Of a stretch of 64,000 bases of DNA, positions 33,377 to 41,487 are shown in pieces. The notes beneath the pieces are model-generated. The model saw nothing but the letters and a program-made list of their open reading frames with translations, did not search any database and had not been told where the DNA came from. The stretch's first letter is position 1, and the number at the start of each line of letters is the position of its first letter. The stretch is from Micromonospora noduli (GTDB taxonomy: Bacteria > Actinomycetota > Actinomycetes > Mycobacteriales > Micromonosporaceae), in NCBI RefSeq assembly GCF_003264365.1, contig NZ_PYAK01000034.1, forward strand, positions 1 through 64,000, given 5' to 3'. The position numbers were made by a program, and so were the translations under genes.

Positions 33377-34984
33377 ATGACAACCACCACCGCGCAGAGC
33401 GCGGACGCCGTCATCGTCGGCGCCGGGCACAACGGCCTGGTGGCGGCCAACCTGCTGGCCGACGCCGGCTGGGACGTGGTGGTGCTGGAGGCGACAGCGG
33501 TGCCCGGCGGCGCGGTCCGCTCCGCCGAGGTCACCGCACCCGGCTACCTCAGCGACCTCTACAGCTCTTTCTACCCCCTCGGGTACGCCTCGCCCGTGCT
33601 GGGCGGCCTGGACCTGGGTCGACACGGGCTGTCCTGGCGGCACTCGCCGGACGTGCTGGCGCACCTGCTGCCGGACGGTCGAGCCGCGGTGATCAACCGG
33701 GACCCGGACGTCACGGCAGCGTCGCTGGAGCAGTTCGCCCCTGGGGACGGTAAGCGCTGGCTCAACGCGTACACCGACTGGCTCGACGTGGCCGACCCAA
33801 TGCTGGAGGCGATCACCTCGCCGTTCCCACCGGTACGCGGCGGGCTGGGCCTCCTGCGTCGGTTGCGCGTCGCCGGCGCGCTGCGACTCGCGCGGCGCCT
33901 GGTCGTGCCGGTCCGCAAACTTGGCGACGAACTCTTCGACGGTCCCGGCGGGCCGGCCCTGCTGGCCGGCTGTGCCCTGCACACCGACCTCTCCCCGGAG
34001 GAGGCCGGCTCCGGGGTGTACGGCTGGCTGCTGGCCATGCTCGGCCAGCAGGTCGGCTGGCCGGTGCCCGACGGAGGCGCGCAGCAGATCACCAACGCGC
34101 TGGTGGATCGGCTACAGGGGCTCGGCGGGACGATCATCTACGGTGCCCGAGCCGATCGGGTGCTCACCGCCCGGGGCCGGGCGATGGGGGTCCGGACCGT
34201 CGGCGGCGGGCTGTGGCGGGCCCGGAGGGCCGTGCTCGCCGACGTGCCGGCGCCGGCGCTCTACCTCGACCTGGTCGGCGCGGCGGCACTGCCGTCCCGG
34301 CTGGTGGAGGACCTGGCGCACTTCCGGTGGGACGGTTCCACGCTGAAGGTGGACTGGGCGCTCTCCGCGCCGGTGCCCTGGACGAACCGGCAGGTGGCCG
34401 GCGCCGGCACCGTGCACCTCGGCGCGGACCTGAACGGGCTCACCCACTACGCCAGCGAGTTGGCCCGTGGCGAGCTGCCCCGCGACCCGTTCCTGCTGGT
34501 CGGGCAGATGTCGGTGGCGGACCCGAGCCACTCCCCTCCGGGCACCGAGTCGCTCTGGTCGTACACCCATCTGCCGTTCCGGCGGAACTGGCGGGCCGAG
34601 GAGATCGCCGGGCACGTGCAGCGGATGGAGGACGTGCTGGAGGCGGCGGCCCCGGGTTTCCGGAGCCTCATCGTGGGCCGACACGTGGCCGGGCCGGCCG
34701 ACCTGGAGAAGGGCAATCCGAGCCTGGTCGGTGGCGCGCTCGGCGGCGGGACCGCCGCCGCGTACCAGCAGCTCTTCCTGCGCCCGATCCCTGGCCTGGG
34801 CCGGGCGGACACCCCGGTGGACCGGCTCTTCCTGGCCAGCGCGTCGGCGCACCCCGGCGGCGGTGTGCACGGCGCACCGGGCGCGAACGCGGCCCGCGCC
34901 GCGCTGGCCCGCGACCGCGCGCTCACCGGCCGCGCCTACGCCGCAGCCATCTCCACCGCCCACCGCGCCATCTACCCCGACTAA
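33377..34984 (+). CDS. Phytoene desaturase-like NAD(P)/FAD oxidoreductase
   Basis: A 535-residue flavin-dependent oxidoreductase of the CrtI/phytoene-dehydrogenase-related superfamily. The Rossmann motif DAVIVGAGHNGLVAANLLADAGWDVVVLEA opens the protein and PGGAVRSAEVTAPGYLSDLYSSFYPLG follows. The C-terminal FAD-binding end is LFLASASAHPGGGVHGAPGANAARAAL. No other carotenoid genes are in the window, so carotenoid desaturation is uncertain; retinol saturase-like or unrelated oxidations are alternatives. The SigF-type promoter immediately upstream suggests stress induction. Confidence 0.85.
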   Translation: MTTTTAQSADAVIVGAGHNGLVAANLLADAGWDVVVLEATAVPGGAVRSAEVTAPGYLSDLYSSFYPLGYASPVLGGLDLGRHGLSWRHSPDVLAHLLPDGRAAVINRDPDVTAASLEQFAPGDGKRWLNAYTDWLDVADPMLEAITSPFPPVRGGLGLLRRLRVAGALRLARRLVVPVRKLGDELFDGPGGPALLAGCALHTDLSPEEAGSGVYGWLLAMLGQQVGWPVPDGGAQQITNALVDRLQGLGGTIIYGARADRVLTARGRAMGVRTVGGGLWRARRAVLADVPAPALYLDLVGAAALPSRLVEDLAHFRWDGSTLKVDWALSAPVPWTNRQVAGAGTVHLGADLNGLTHYASELARGELPRDPFLLVGQMSVADPSHSPPGTESLWSYTHLPFRRNWRAEEIAGHVQRMEDVLEAAAPGFRSLIVGRHVAGPADLEKGNPSLVGGALGGGTAAAYQQLFLRPIPGLGRADTPVDRLFLASASAHPGGGVHGAPGANAARAALARDRALTGRAYAAAISTAHRAIYPD

Positions 34985-34986
34985 TT

Positions 34987-35015
34987 CCCACCCCCACCCC
35001 CACCCCCACCCCCAC
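34987..35015. repeat. Hexanucleotide CCCCCA tandem repeat
   Basis: Four exact CCCCCA units (34991-35014) after a partial unit, directly downstream of the flavoprotein stop and directly before the inverted repeat at 35023. On the opposite side the repeat is matched by a G-rich tract, so it may extend the stem. Confidence 0.85.
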
Positions 35016-35022
35016 GGCTCCC

Positions 35023-35082
35023 GGTGATCAAGAGGTTTGCGTCGCCAGCGTCGGCGGATCTGACGCAAACCTCTTGATCACC
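35023..35082. repeat. Intergenic inverted repeat (GATC-type element 2)
   Basis: Perfect 21-base arms (35023-35043 and 35062-35082; beginning GGTGATCAAGAGG) around an 18-base loop, between the convergent flavoprotein and GT2 genes. Flanked on the left by CCCCCA repeats and on the right by GGGGTGGGGGG. Same architecture as elements at 19545 and 59332. Confidence 0.85.
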
Positions 35083-35121
35083 CAGGCGGGGTGGGGGGAG
35101 AGGAGGGGAGAGGGGGGAGGG

Positions 35122-35898
35122 TTAGCGGGTGATGTTGCGGTGTTTGCTGCGGAGGCGGAAGGGCATGAGCGCGCTCTCCACCTTGGTCGCGGTGGTCATC
35201 TTGGAGACGCCGTCGCGCCGCTCCTCGAAGCGGATCGGCACCTCCAGGATGGTGTGCCCCAGCTTGGTGGCGAGGTAGTGCATCTCCACCTGGAAGCTGT
35301 AGCCGTTGGACTGCACCCGCTCCAGGTCGATGTCGCGCAGGGCTTCGGCCTGCCAGATCTTGAAGCCGGCGGTCAGGTCCCGGATACGTACCCGTAGCAG
35401 GGTGTGCACGTAAAGGTTGGCCCAGCCACTGAGCGCCCGGCGGTAGAGCGGCCAGTTCTCGTCCAGCTCGCCGCCGGGGACGTACCGGGAACCGATCACC
35501 ACACTGGCCTGGGTGGAGAGCAGCGCGCCGAGCATCCCCGGCAGCGCCTCGGGCGGGTGCGAGAGGTCGGCGTCCATCTGCGCCACGTACTCGGCGCCGC
35601 CCTCGATCGCCCGGGTCATCCCGTCCACGTACGCCCGGCCGAGGCCCTCCTTGCCGGCGCGGTGCACCACCTCGATCCGGTCGGGGTGCTCGATGGCCAG
35701 CTTGTCGGCCACCTCCCCGGTGCCGTCGGGGGAGTTGTCATCGGCGACGAGGATGCGCAGCCCCGGCAGCGGCAGCGCGAGCAGCCGCTCGACCAGCGCC
35801 GGGAGGTTGCCCGCCTCGTTGTACGTGGGCACCACGACGGTCAGGCGTGCGTCCCGCCACGGCGTCGGCAACTGCACCGGCTTGATCATGTCGGTCAT
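35122..35898 (-). CDS. Polyprenol-phosphate mannosyltransferase-like GT2
   Basis: A 258-residue glycosyltransferase family 2 enzyme resembling dolichol/polyprenol-phosphate mannose synthase. TVVVPTYNEAGNLPALVERLL, VADDNSPDGTGEVAD, EGLGRAYVDGMTRAIEGGAEYVAQMDADLSHPPEALP (DxD metal site) and GSRYVPGGE are all present. LTAGFKIWQ and VEMHYLATKLGHTILEVPIRFEERRDGVSKM complete the family pattern. It would transfer a hexose, typically mannose, from GDP-mannose to polyprenyl phosphate at the membrane. The start is chosen at MTDMIKPVQ; longer starts at 35922 or beyond are possible. Confidence 0.88.
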   Translation of the reverse strand: MTDMIKPVQLPTPWRDARLTVVVPTYNEAGNLPALVERLLALPLPGLRILVADDNSPDGTGEVADKLAIEHPDRIEVVHRAGKEGLGRAYVDGMTRAIEGGAEYVAQMDADLSHPPEALPGMLGALLSTQASVVIGSRYVPGGELDENWPLYRRALSGWANLYVHTLLRVRIRDLTAGFKIWQAEALRDIDLERVQSNGYSFQVEMHYLATKLGHTILEVPIRFEERRDGVSKMTTATKVESALMPFRLRSKHRNITR

Positions 35899-36036
35899 CC
35901 TCGGTTTGCGGACAAGGGTCATGGAAAGGGTATCTAGTTCCCGCATTCGGTCTGAGGGAGGCACCCCTTCCGGGAGTTGCGGACCCTCGCCACCCACCGT
36001 GCGCAGGCGTCGAAGCCCTGGTCAGAGGCTCGCTGG

Positions 36037-37038
36037 TCAACGACGACGGCGAGCGACCGCGTTGAGGGCGAGCGCTGCGACGGCGATCGCGACACCGGAG
36101 AGCGCTGGTTTGTGCGTGCCCACCCACAGTGCCGCGGAACGGTCCCGCGCCTGTTCGCGGAACACGCCCGCCGTGCCCCGGTCCGTGTCCGCATCGCCGG
36201 GGTGATCCAGATTGTCCCGCCAGGTCGCCGGATCGATCTTCTCGCCGGTCTGCTGGCTGTCGTAGCCGTCGCGGGCCAGCTTGCGGTCCAGCAGGCCGGG
36301 GAACAGGGCGTCGCCCACCCGGGCCTGCCAGGTCGGGCCACCCACGTTCAGCTCCCTGGTGCCACGGTCGGCGGCCCAGACGATGGCCCGGGCGGCCAGC
36401 TCCGGAGTGAAGATCGGCGGTACCGGTTGCGGATGCCGGGGCAGCCGGGTGCGGACCCAGGAGAACTGCGGCGTGTTGACCGCGGGCAGCTGCACCATTG
36501 ACAACTTCACCCCCGGGCAGTCGTGCAGCAGCTCGGCGCGCAGCGAGTCGTTGAACCCCTGGACGGCGTGCTTGCTGGCGCAGTACGCCGACTGCAGCGG
36601 GATCCCCCGATAAGCCAACGCCGAGCCCACCTGCACGATCGTGCCCCGCCCGTGCGCCCGCATGTGCCGCAGCGCGGCGAGGGTGCCGTGCACCGTGCCC
36701 AGGTAGGTGACCTCGGTGACCCGACGGAACTCGCGAGCCGGGATCTCCCAGGCCGGCGCGAACACCGACGCCATCGCGTTGTTGATCCACACGTCGATGC
36801 CGCCCCACCGGTGCACCACGTCGTCGGCGGCCTGCTGCACCGCGCCCGCGTCGGCCACGTCGACCCGGTACACCCGCACGTCGGTCGCGCCGCGCAGTCG
36901 GCACTCCCGCTCGGCGGCGACCAGACCCGCCTCGCCCCGGGCCAGCAGCGCCAGCCGGGCGCCGCGCGCCGCGTACGCGTGGGCGACGGCCCGACCGACG
37001 CCGGCGCTCGCCCCGGTCACCACCACGGTCTGCGTCAC
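36037..37038 (-). CDS. SDR family oxidoreductase
   Basis: A 333-residue short-chain dehydrogenase. Cofactor motif VVVTGASAGVGRAVAHAYAARG, NNA in VWINNAMASVFAP, catalytic Ser in VQVGSALAYRGIPLQSAYCASKHAVQGF with Tyr-x-x-x-Lys (YCASK). A C-terminal extension ends in a hydrophobic helix (LSGVAIAVAALALNAVARRRR), so it is probably membrane-anchored. The GTG start overlaps the stop of the upstream SRPBCC gene by four bases. The substrate is unknown. Confidence 0.88.
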   Translation of the reverse strand: MTQTVVVTGASAGVGRAVAHAYAARGARLALLARGEAGLVAAERECRLRGATDVRVYRVDVADAGAVQQAADDVVHRWGGIDVWINNAMASVFAPAWEIPAREFRRVTEVTYLGTVHGTLAALRHMRAHGRGTIVQVGSALAYRGIPLQSAYCASKHAVQGFNDSLRAELLHDCPGVKLSMVQLPAVNTPQFSWVRTRLPRHPQPVPPIFTPELAARAIVWAADRGTRELNVGGPTWQARVGDALFPGLLDRKLARDGYDSQQTGEKIDPATWRDNLDHPGDADTDRGTAGVFREQARDRSAALWVGTHKPALSGVAIAVAALALNAVARRRR

Positions 37039-37481
37039 GGTGACCCCTTCTGCCGGGTGGCGATGTCGGCGAGGCGGTCCAGGGTCTCCCGGTTACGCAG
37101 GTGCAGCACCAGATCGTTGACCTTGTTGCGGACCCAGCGCAGCGGGCCGGCGGCGAAATCCTCCCCGATCCGGATGCGGGTGGCGTTCTCGCCGACCGGC
37201 TCCAGCGTGAAGGCCACGATCGCCTCGCCGGCCGGCCAGAGACCGGCCTTCAGCACGAGCCGGTGCGGCGGTTCGCAGACCAGCACCGTCGAGGCGTCCT
37301 GCAAGGAGAACGGCCACGGCCCGGCCTTGTGGTGCAGTTGGCTGCCCACCCGGGGCCAGGCGTCGTCCACGTCGCGTACGTGTGTCGTGCCGACCACCCA
37401 GTCGCTGTACGTCCATCCGTCCGCGAGCACGTCGAACACCTGCTGCGGGGAAGCGTCAATCACTTTCTCCACAATCGCCAC
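37035..37481 (-). CDS. SRPBCC family protein
   Basis: A START-like helix-grip protein of 148 residues from a GTG at 37481 (a Met nine codons upstream is also possible). VEKVIDASPQQVFDVLADGWTYSDWVVGTTHVRDVDDAWPRVGSQLHHKAG is the classical opening of this family. It is translationally coupled to the SDR gene downstream (GTGA overlap), so the two probably act on the same lipid-like substrate. It is divergent from the heptose operon. Confidence 0.85.
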   Translation of the reverse strand: MAIVEKVIDASPQQVFDVLADGWTYSDWVVGTTHVRDVDDAWPRVGSQLHHKAGPWPFSLQDASTVLVCEPPHRLVLKAGLWPAGEAIVAFTLEPVGENATRIRIGEDFAAGPLRWVRNKVNDLVLHLRNRETLDRLADIATRQKGSP

Positions 37482-37510
37482 CGGTATCCCATACCCGGAG
37501 CACGGCACGG

Positions 37511-37532
37511 GCTAACGGCTGACCTGGTTAGC
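37511..37532. promoter_or_regulatory. Candidate operator upstream of the heptose operon
   Basis: Inverted repeat GCTAAC and GTTAGC with a 10-base spacer between divergent genes. GGTTAG at 37526-37531 followed after 15 bases by GGGTAA at 37547-37552 could be a weak SigF-type promoter overlapping it. Confidence 0.4.
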
Positions 37533-37682
37533 TTCTCTCAGACGGCGGGTAAGGCCGACCCGGGGCATCGCTGGCGGCGCTGGCCCACCGCCTCCACGAC
37601 GACGTTTACTCCTCGGGGCGCAGGGAACCCGCCGGCTGTGCGACAGGACCAGGAGGATCCGTATCAGCGCAGGTCAGCCCAG

Positions 37683-39314
37683 GTGTACGCCGCTGCTGAC
37701 CGCGCCGGTTCCGGGTCTGTCGCAAGCCCCCGAGCGGTGCTCTACGACGCGGTGCTGCTGGACCGCGACGGCACCCTGATCGAGGACGTGCCGTACAACG
37801 GCGACCCGGAGAAGGTGCGGCCGGTGCCGGGCGCTCGGGCGGCGCTGGACCGGCTGCGCGCGGCCGGGCTGCGGCTGGCGGTCGTCACGAACCAGTCGGG
37901 CCTGGCCCGGGGTTACTTCACCGGTGAGCAGATGCGGGCCGTGCACGCCCGCGTCGAGGAGTTGCTGGGCCGGTTCGACGCGTGGCTGGTCTGCCCGCAC
38001 GACGACGCCGACGGCTGTGACTGCCGCAAGCCGGCGCCGGGCCTGGTGTACGCCGCCGCCCGAGAGTTGGGCACGACGCCGTCCCGCTGCGTACTCGTGG
38101 GCGACATCGGCCGGGACGTCGGCGCCGCCATGGCCGCCGGGGCCGCGGGGGTGCTGGTGCCCACCCCGGTGACCCGGCCGGAGGAGGTCGTCGCCGCCGG
38201 GTGGGTGGCCACCGATCTGCCGGCGGCGGTGGCGGAGATCCTGCGCCGCCAACAGGCTGTGCAGCCCTCGACCCCGACCACCGAACCGGTACGGACGGCG
38301 CTCGTGGTCCGCTCGGATTCGGCGGGTGACGTGCTGGTCACCGGCCCGGCGATCCGCGCCGTCGCGGCTGGAGCGGAGCGGGTGGTGCTGCTGTGCGGGC
38401 CGCGTGGTCGGGCCGCCGCCGACCTGTTGCCCGGCGTCGACGAGATCATCGAGCATCCGCTGCCGTGGATCGACCCCGCGCCGGGGCCGGTCGACCCGGA
38501 GGCCATGCGGAGCCTGTCCGCGCGGCTGGGTGCGGTCGGCGCGGACCAGGCGGTGGTGTTCACCTCGTTCCACCAGTCCGCCCTGCCGCTGGCGCTGCTG
38601 TTGCGGATGGCGGGGGTCCACCGGATCGCGGCGATCAGCGACGACTATCCGGGCTCGCTGCTGGACATCCGGCACCGGGTGCCGGTGGGCGTCCCCGAAC
38701 CCGAACGTGCCCTTTCCCTGGCCGCCGCCGCCGGCCACCGGCTGCCCCACGGCGACGAACCGGTCCTGCGGCTGCGCCGAGACGCCGTGCCGCCGCGCCC
38801 GGCCGACCTCGGCGATCCGGGGTACGTGGTGCTGCACCCCGGGTCGGCCGCGTCGAGCCGGGCCTGCCCGCCCGAGGTGGCCACCCGGATCGTCGGGGCG
38901 CTGGCCGACGCCGGGCACCGGGTGCTGGTGACCGGCGGCCCGGACGAGCGCGCGGTCACCGCCCGGGTCGCCGCGGCCGGCGGCACCGACCTGGGCGGCC
39001 GCACCGACCTGGCCGGGCTGGCCGCTATCGTCGCGGACGCCAGCGCGGTGGTGGTGGGCAACACCGGGCCCGCGCACCTGGCGGCCGCCGCCGGTGTGCC
39101 GGTGGTGAGTCTCTTCGCGCCGACCGTCCCGTTCGGCCAGTGGGGGCCCTACCGGGTGCCGACCGTCCGGCTCGGCGACGCCGCCGCTCCCTGCCGGGAC
39201 ACCCGGGCGGCCAGTTGCCCGGTCCCCGGGCACCCCTGCCTCAGCGGCGTCGACCCGGGCGACGTGGTCGACGCGCTGCGAACTCTCGCCGTCAGCGGTG
39301 GTGGCGGCCGATGA
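37683..39314 (+). CDS. GmhB-type heptose-bisphosphate phosphatase fused to a GT9 glycosyltransferase
   Basis: A 543-residue fusion. Residues 20-190 are a HAD-IIIA phosphatase: nucleophile pair LLDRDGT (Asp27, Asp29), VVTNQSGLARGYF, zinc ligands in CPHDDADGCDCRKP, and VGDIGRDVGAAMAAG. This is the pattern of D-glycero-D-manno-heptose-1,7-bisphosphate 7-phosphatase. From about residue 200 follows a GT9 heptosyltransferase-like domain (SDSAGDVLVTGPAIRAVAAG, VLHPGSAASSRACPPEVATRIV, GNTGPAHLAAAAGVPVVSLFAPTVPFGQWGPY). First gene of a tightly overlapping operon. The GTG at 37683 is the best visible start, but a further GTG at 37737 is possible. Confidence 0.85.
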   Translation: MYAAADRAGSGSVASPRAVLYDAVLLDRDGTLIEDVPYNGDPEKVRPVPGARAALDRLRAAGLRLAVVTNQSGLARGYFTGEQMRAVHARVEELLGRFDAWLVCPHDDADGCDCRKPAPGLVYAAARELGTTPSRCVLVGDIGRDVGAAMAAGAAGVLVPTPVTRPEEVVAAGWVATDLPAAVAEILRRQQAVQPSTPTTEPVRTALVVRSDSAGDVLVTGPAIRAVAAGAERVVLLCGPRGRAAADLLPGVDEIIEHPLPWIDPAPGPVDPEAMRSLSARLGAVGADQAVVFTSFHQSALPLALLLRMAGVHRIAAISDDYPGSLLDIRHRVPVGVPEPERALSLAAAAGHRLPHGDEPVLRLRRDAVPPRPADLGDPGYVVLHPGSAASSRACPPEVATRIVGALADAGHRVLVTGGPDERAVTARVAAAGGTDLGGRTDLAGLAAIVADASAVVVGNTGPAHLAAAAGVPVVSLFAPTVPFGQWGPYRVPTVRLGDAAAPCRDTRAASCPVPGHPCLSGVDPGDVVDALRTLAVSGGGGR

Positions 39315-40285
39315 ACATCCTGCTCTGGCACGTGCACGGCTCCTGGACCACGTCGTTCGTGCACGGCAGCCATCGCTACCTGATTCCCACCACACCCGAC
39401 CGCGGCCCGTACGGCCTCGGCCGGGCCCGCACCTACCCGTGGCCGGACAGCGCTGTCGAGGTCAGCCCGGGGGAGTTGCCGAGCGCTGACGTCGACCTGG
39501 TCATCCTGCAACGCCCCGAGGAGATCGACCGGGCCGAGCAGTGGCTTCGTCGCCGCCCCGGTCGCGACCTTCCGGCGATCTACGTCGAGCACAACACCCC
39601 CAAGGGCGACGTGCCGAACACCCGCCACCCGATGGCCGACCGCGACGACCTGCTCATCGCCCACGTCACCGGGTTCAACCAGATCTTCTGGGACACCGGC
39701 GCCACGCGCTCCACAGTGGTCGACCACGGCATCGTCGCTCCCTCCGCGTCCTACACCGGGGAGCTGGACCGACTCGCCGTGGTGATCAACGAGCCGGTAC
39801 GGCGAGGTCGGGTCACCGGCACCGACCTGCTGCCCCAGTTCGCCGAGATCGCGCCGCTGGACGTCTTCGGCATGGGCGTCGCCGGCCTGGCCGACCACCT
39901 CGGGCTGCCCGCCGACCGGCTGACCAGCCACGATGACGTGCCCCAGGAGCGGATGCACACCGAACTGGCTCGCCGGCGGGCGTACCTGCATCTGTGCCGG
40001 TGGACCTCCCTCGGGCTCAGCCTCATCGAGGCGATGGCGATCGGCATGCCGGTCGTCGCGCTCGCCACCACCGAGGCGGTGATGGCGGTGCCCCCGGAGG
40101 CGGGGGCGCTCGCCACCCGGACCGACACCCTGCTCGACGCCGCCCGCCGGTTCATCGCCGAACCGGCTACCGCGCGGCAGGCCGGAGCGGCGGCGCGAAC
40201 CGCCGCGCGCGACAGGTACGGCCTCGACCGTTTCCTCGCTGACTGGGACCGGCTGCTGGAGGAGGAAGTATGCGGATCGCGATGA
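39311..40285 (+). CDS. Glycosyltransferase (GT-B type)
   Basis: A 324-residue glycosyltransferase that begins MNILLWHVHGSWTTSFVHGSHRYLIP. The recognisable donor-binding end is HLCRWTSLGLSLIEAMAIGMPVVALATTEAVMAVP, as in GT4-like enzymes, and the central EHNTPKGDVPNTRHPMADRDD segment is family-specific. The ATG overlaps the upstream stop (ATGA), and its 3' end overlaps the next gene by 16 bp. Donor and acceptor are not known; context suggests a heptose- or hexose-containing glycan. Confidence 0.82.
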   Translation: MNILLWHVHGSWTTSFVHGSHRYLIPTTPDRGPYGLGRARTYPWPDSAVEVSPGELPSADVDLVILQRPEEIDRAEQWLRRRPGRDLPAIYVEHNTPKGDVPNTRHPMADRDDLLIAHVTGFNQIFWDTGATRSTVVDHGIVAPSASYTGELDRLAVVINEPVRRGRVTGTDLLPQFAEIAPLDVFGMGVAGLADHLGLPADRLTSHDDVPQERMHTELARRRAYLHLCRWTSLGLSLIEAMAIGMPVVALATTEAVMAVPPEAGALATRTDTLLDAARRFIAEPATARQAGAAARTAARDRYGLDRFLADWDRLLEEEVCGSR

Positions 40286-41487
40286 TCTCGGAGCACGCCA
40301 GCCCGCTCGCCGTCCTCGGAGGGGAGGATGCCGGCGGCCAGAACACCCACGTCGCGGAGCTGTCCGCCGCGCTCGCCGCCGCCGGGCACGAGGTGCGGGT
40401 CTACACCCGCCGCGACGCGCCCGACCTGCCGGTGACCGTCCGCAGCCCGGACGGGTACGACGTGGTGCACGTGCCGGCCGGCCCGGCCGAGCCGGTGGCC
40501 AAGGACGCGCTGCTGCCGCACATGCGGGAGTTCAGCAACTGGCTGATCGAGCGGTGGCGCGGCGGCGACTGGGTGCCCGAGGTGATCCACGCGCACTTCT
40601 GGATGAGCGGCCTGGCCGGGCTGAGCGCCGGCCGGCAGACCGGGGTGCCGGTGGTGCAGACGTACCACGCGCTGGGCACTGTGAAGCGCCGCTACCAGGG
40701 TGTGCAGGACACCAGCCCGGCCCGACGGGTCTCCTACGAGCGGGAGCTGGGCCGCTCGGTGGACCGGATCGTCGCGCAGTGCCGCGACGAGGTGGGCGAA
40801 CTGGTCCGGATGGGTGTGCCCCGGTCCCGGATGACAGTGGTGCCCTCCGGGGTCAACCTCGCCACCTTCGCCCCGCTCGGACCGGCCGCCGACCGGGAAC
40901 CGGGGCGGGCCCGCATCCTCACCGTGGGTCGGCTGGTCGAGCGCAAGGGCTTCCAGACCGTGATCCGCGCGATGGCGTTGGTCCCGGACGCCGAGTGCGT
41001 GGTCGTCGGCGGCCCGCCCGAGGGGCTGTTGGAGACCGACCCGTACGCCCGGCGGCTGCGGGCCCTCGCGGAGTCGTGCGGGGTTGCCGATCGGGTGCAC
41101 CTGGTCGGCGCGGTGCCCCGGGAGGAGATGGGCCGCTGGTACCGCTCGGCGGACCTGCTGGTCGCGGCGCCCTGGTACGAGCCGTTCGGGTTGACCCCGC
41201 TGGAGGCGATGGCCTGTGGGGTTCCGGTCGTCGGCACGGCAGTGGGCGGCATCCGGGACACAGTGGTCGACGGGACGACCGGTGACCTCGTGCCGGCCCG
41301 GGACCCGCACGCCCTGGCCACCGCGATCCAGGGGCTGCTCGACGACCGGATCAGGCGTTTCGCGTACGCGACGGCGGCGCGTGAGCGGGCCCGGGAGCGG
41401 TACTCGTGGGCGGCCACCGCCGAGCGGCTGGTCGAGGTCTACAGCGAGGTGGCCGCCGTGCGCCGGCCGACCCGGGTGGTGGCCTGA
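40270..41487 (+). CDS. GT4 family glycosyltransferase
   Basis: A 405-residue GT-B glycosyltransferase. The acceptor domain starts MRIAMISEHASPLAVLGGEDAGGQNTHVAELSAALAAAGHEVRVYTRRD, the MshA-like signature. The donor domain contains RILTVGRLVERKGFQTVIRAM and APWYEPFGLTPLEAMACGVPVVGTAVGGIRDTVVDGTTGDLV (E-x7-E). It overlaps both neighbours, so it is an integral part of the heptose operon. Probably uses a nucleotide-activated sugar at the cytoplasmic face. Confidence 0.9.
   Translation: MRIAMISEHASPLAVLGGEDAGGQNTHVAELSAALAAAGHEVRVYTRRDAPDLPVTVRSPDGYDVVHVPAGPAEPVAKDALLPHMREFSNWLIERWRGGDWVPEVIHAHFWMSGLAGLSAGRQTGVPVVQTYHALGTVKRRYQGVQDTSPARRVSYERELGRSVDRIVAQCRDEVGELVRMGVPRSRMTVVPSGVNLATFAPLGPAADREPGRARILTVGRLVERKGFQTVIRAMALVPDAECVVVGGPPEGLLETDPYARRLRALAESCGVADRVHLVGAVPREEMGRWYRSADLLVAAPWYEPFGLTPLEAMACGVPVVGTAVGGIRDTVVDGTTGDLVPARDPHALATAIQGLLDDRIRRFAYATAARERARERYSWAATAERLVEVYSEVAAVRRPTRVVA

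Noticed and set aside
36037-37481. SDR/SRPBCC pair as part of the heptose pathway
   Set aside because: Divergent orientation and lipid-type folds; no sugar-nucleotide motifs. Association is only by proximity.
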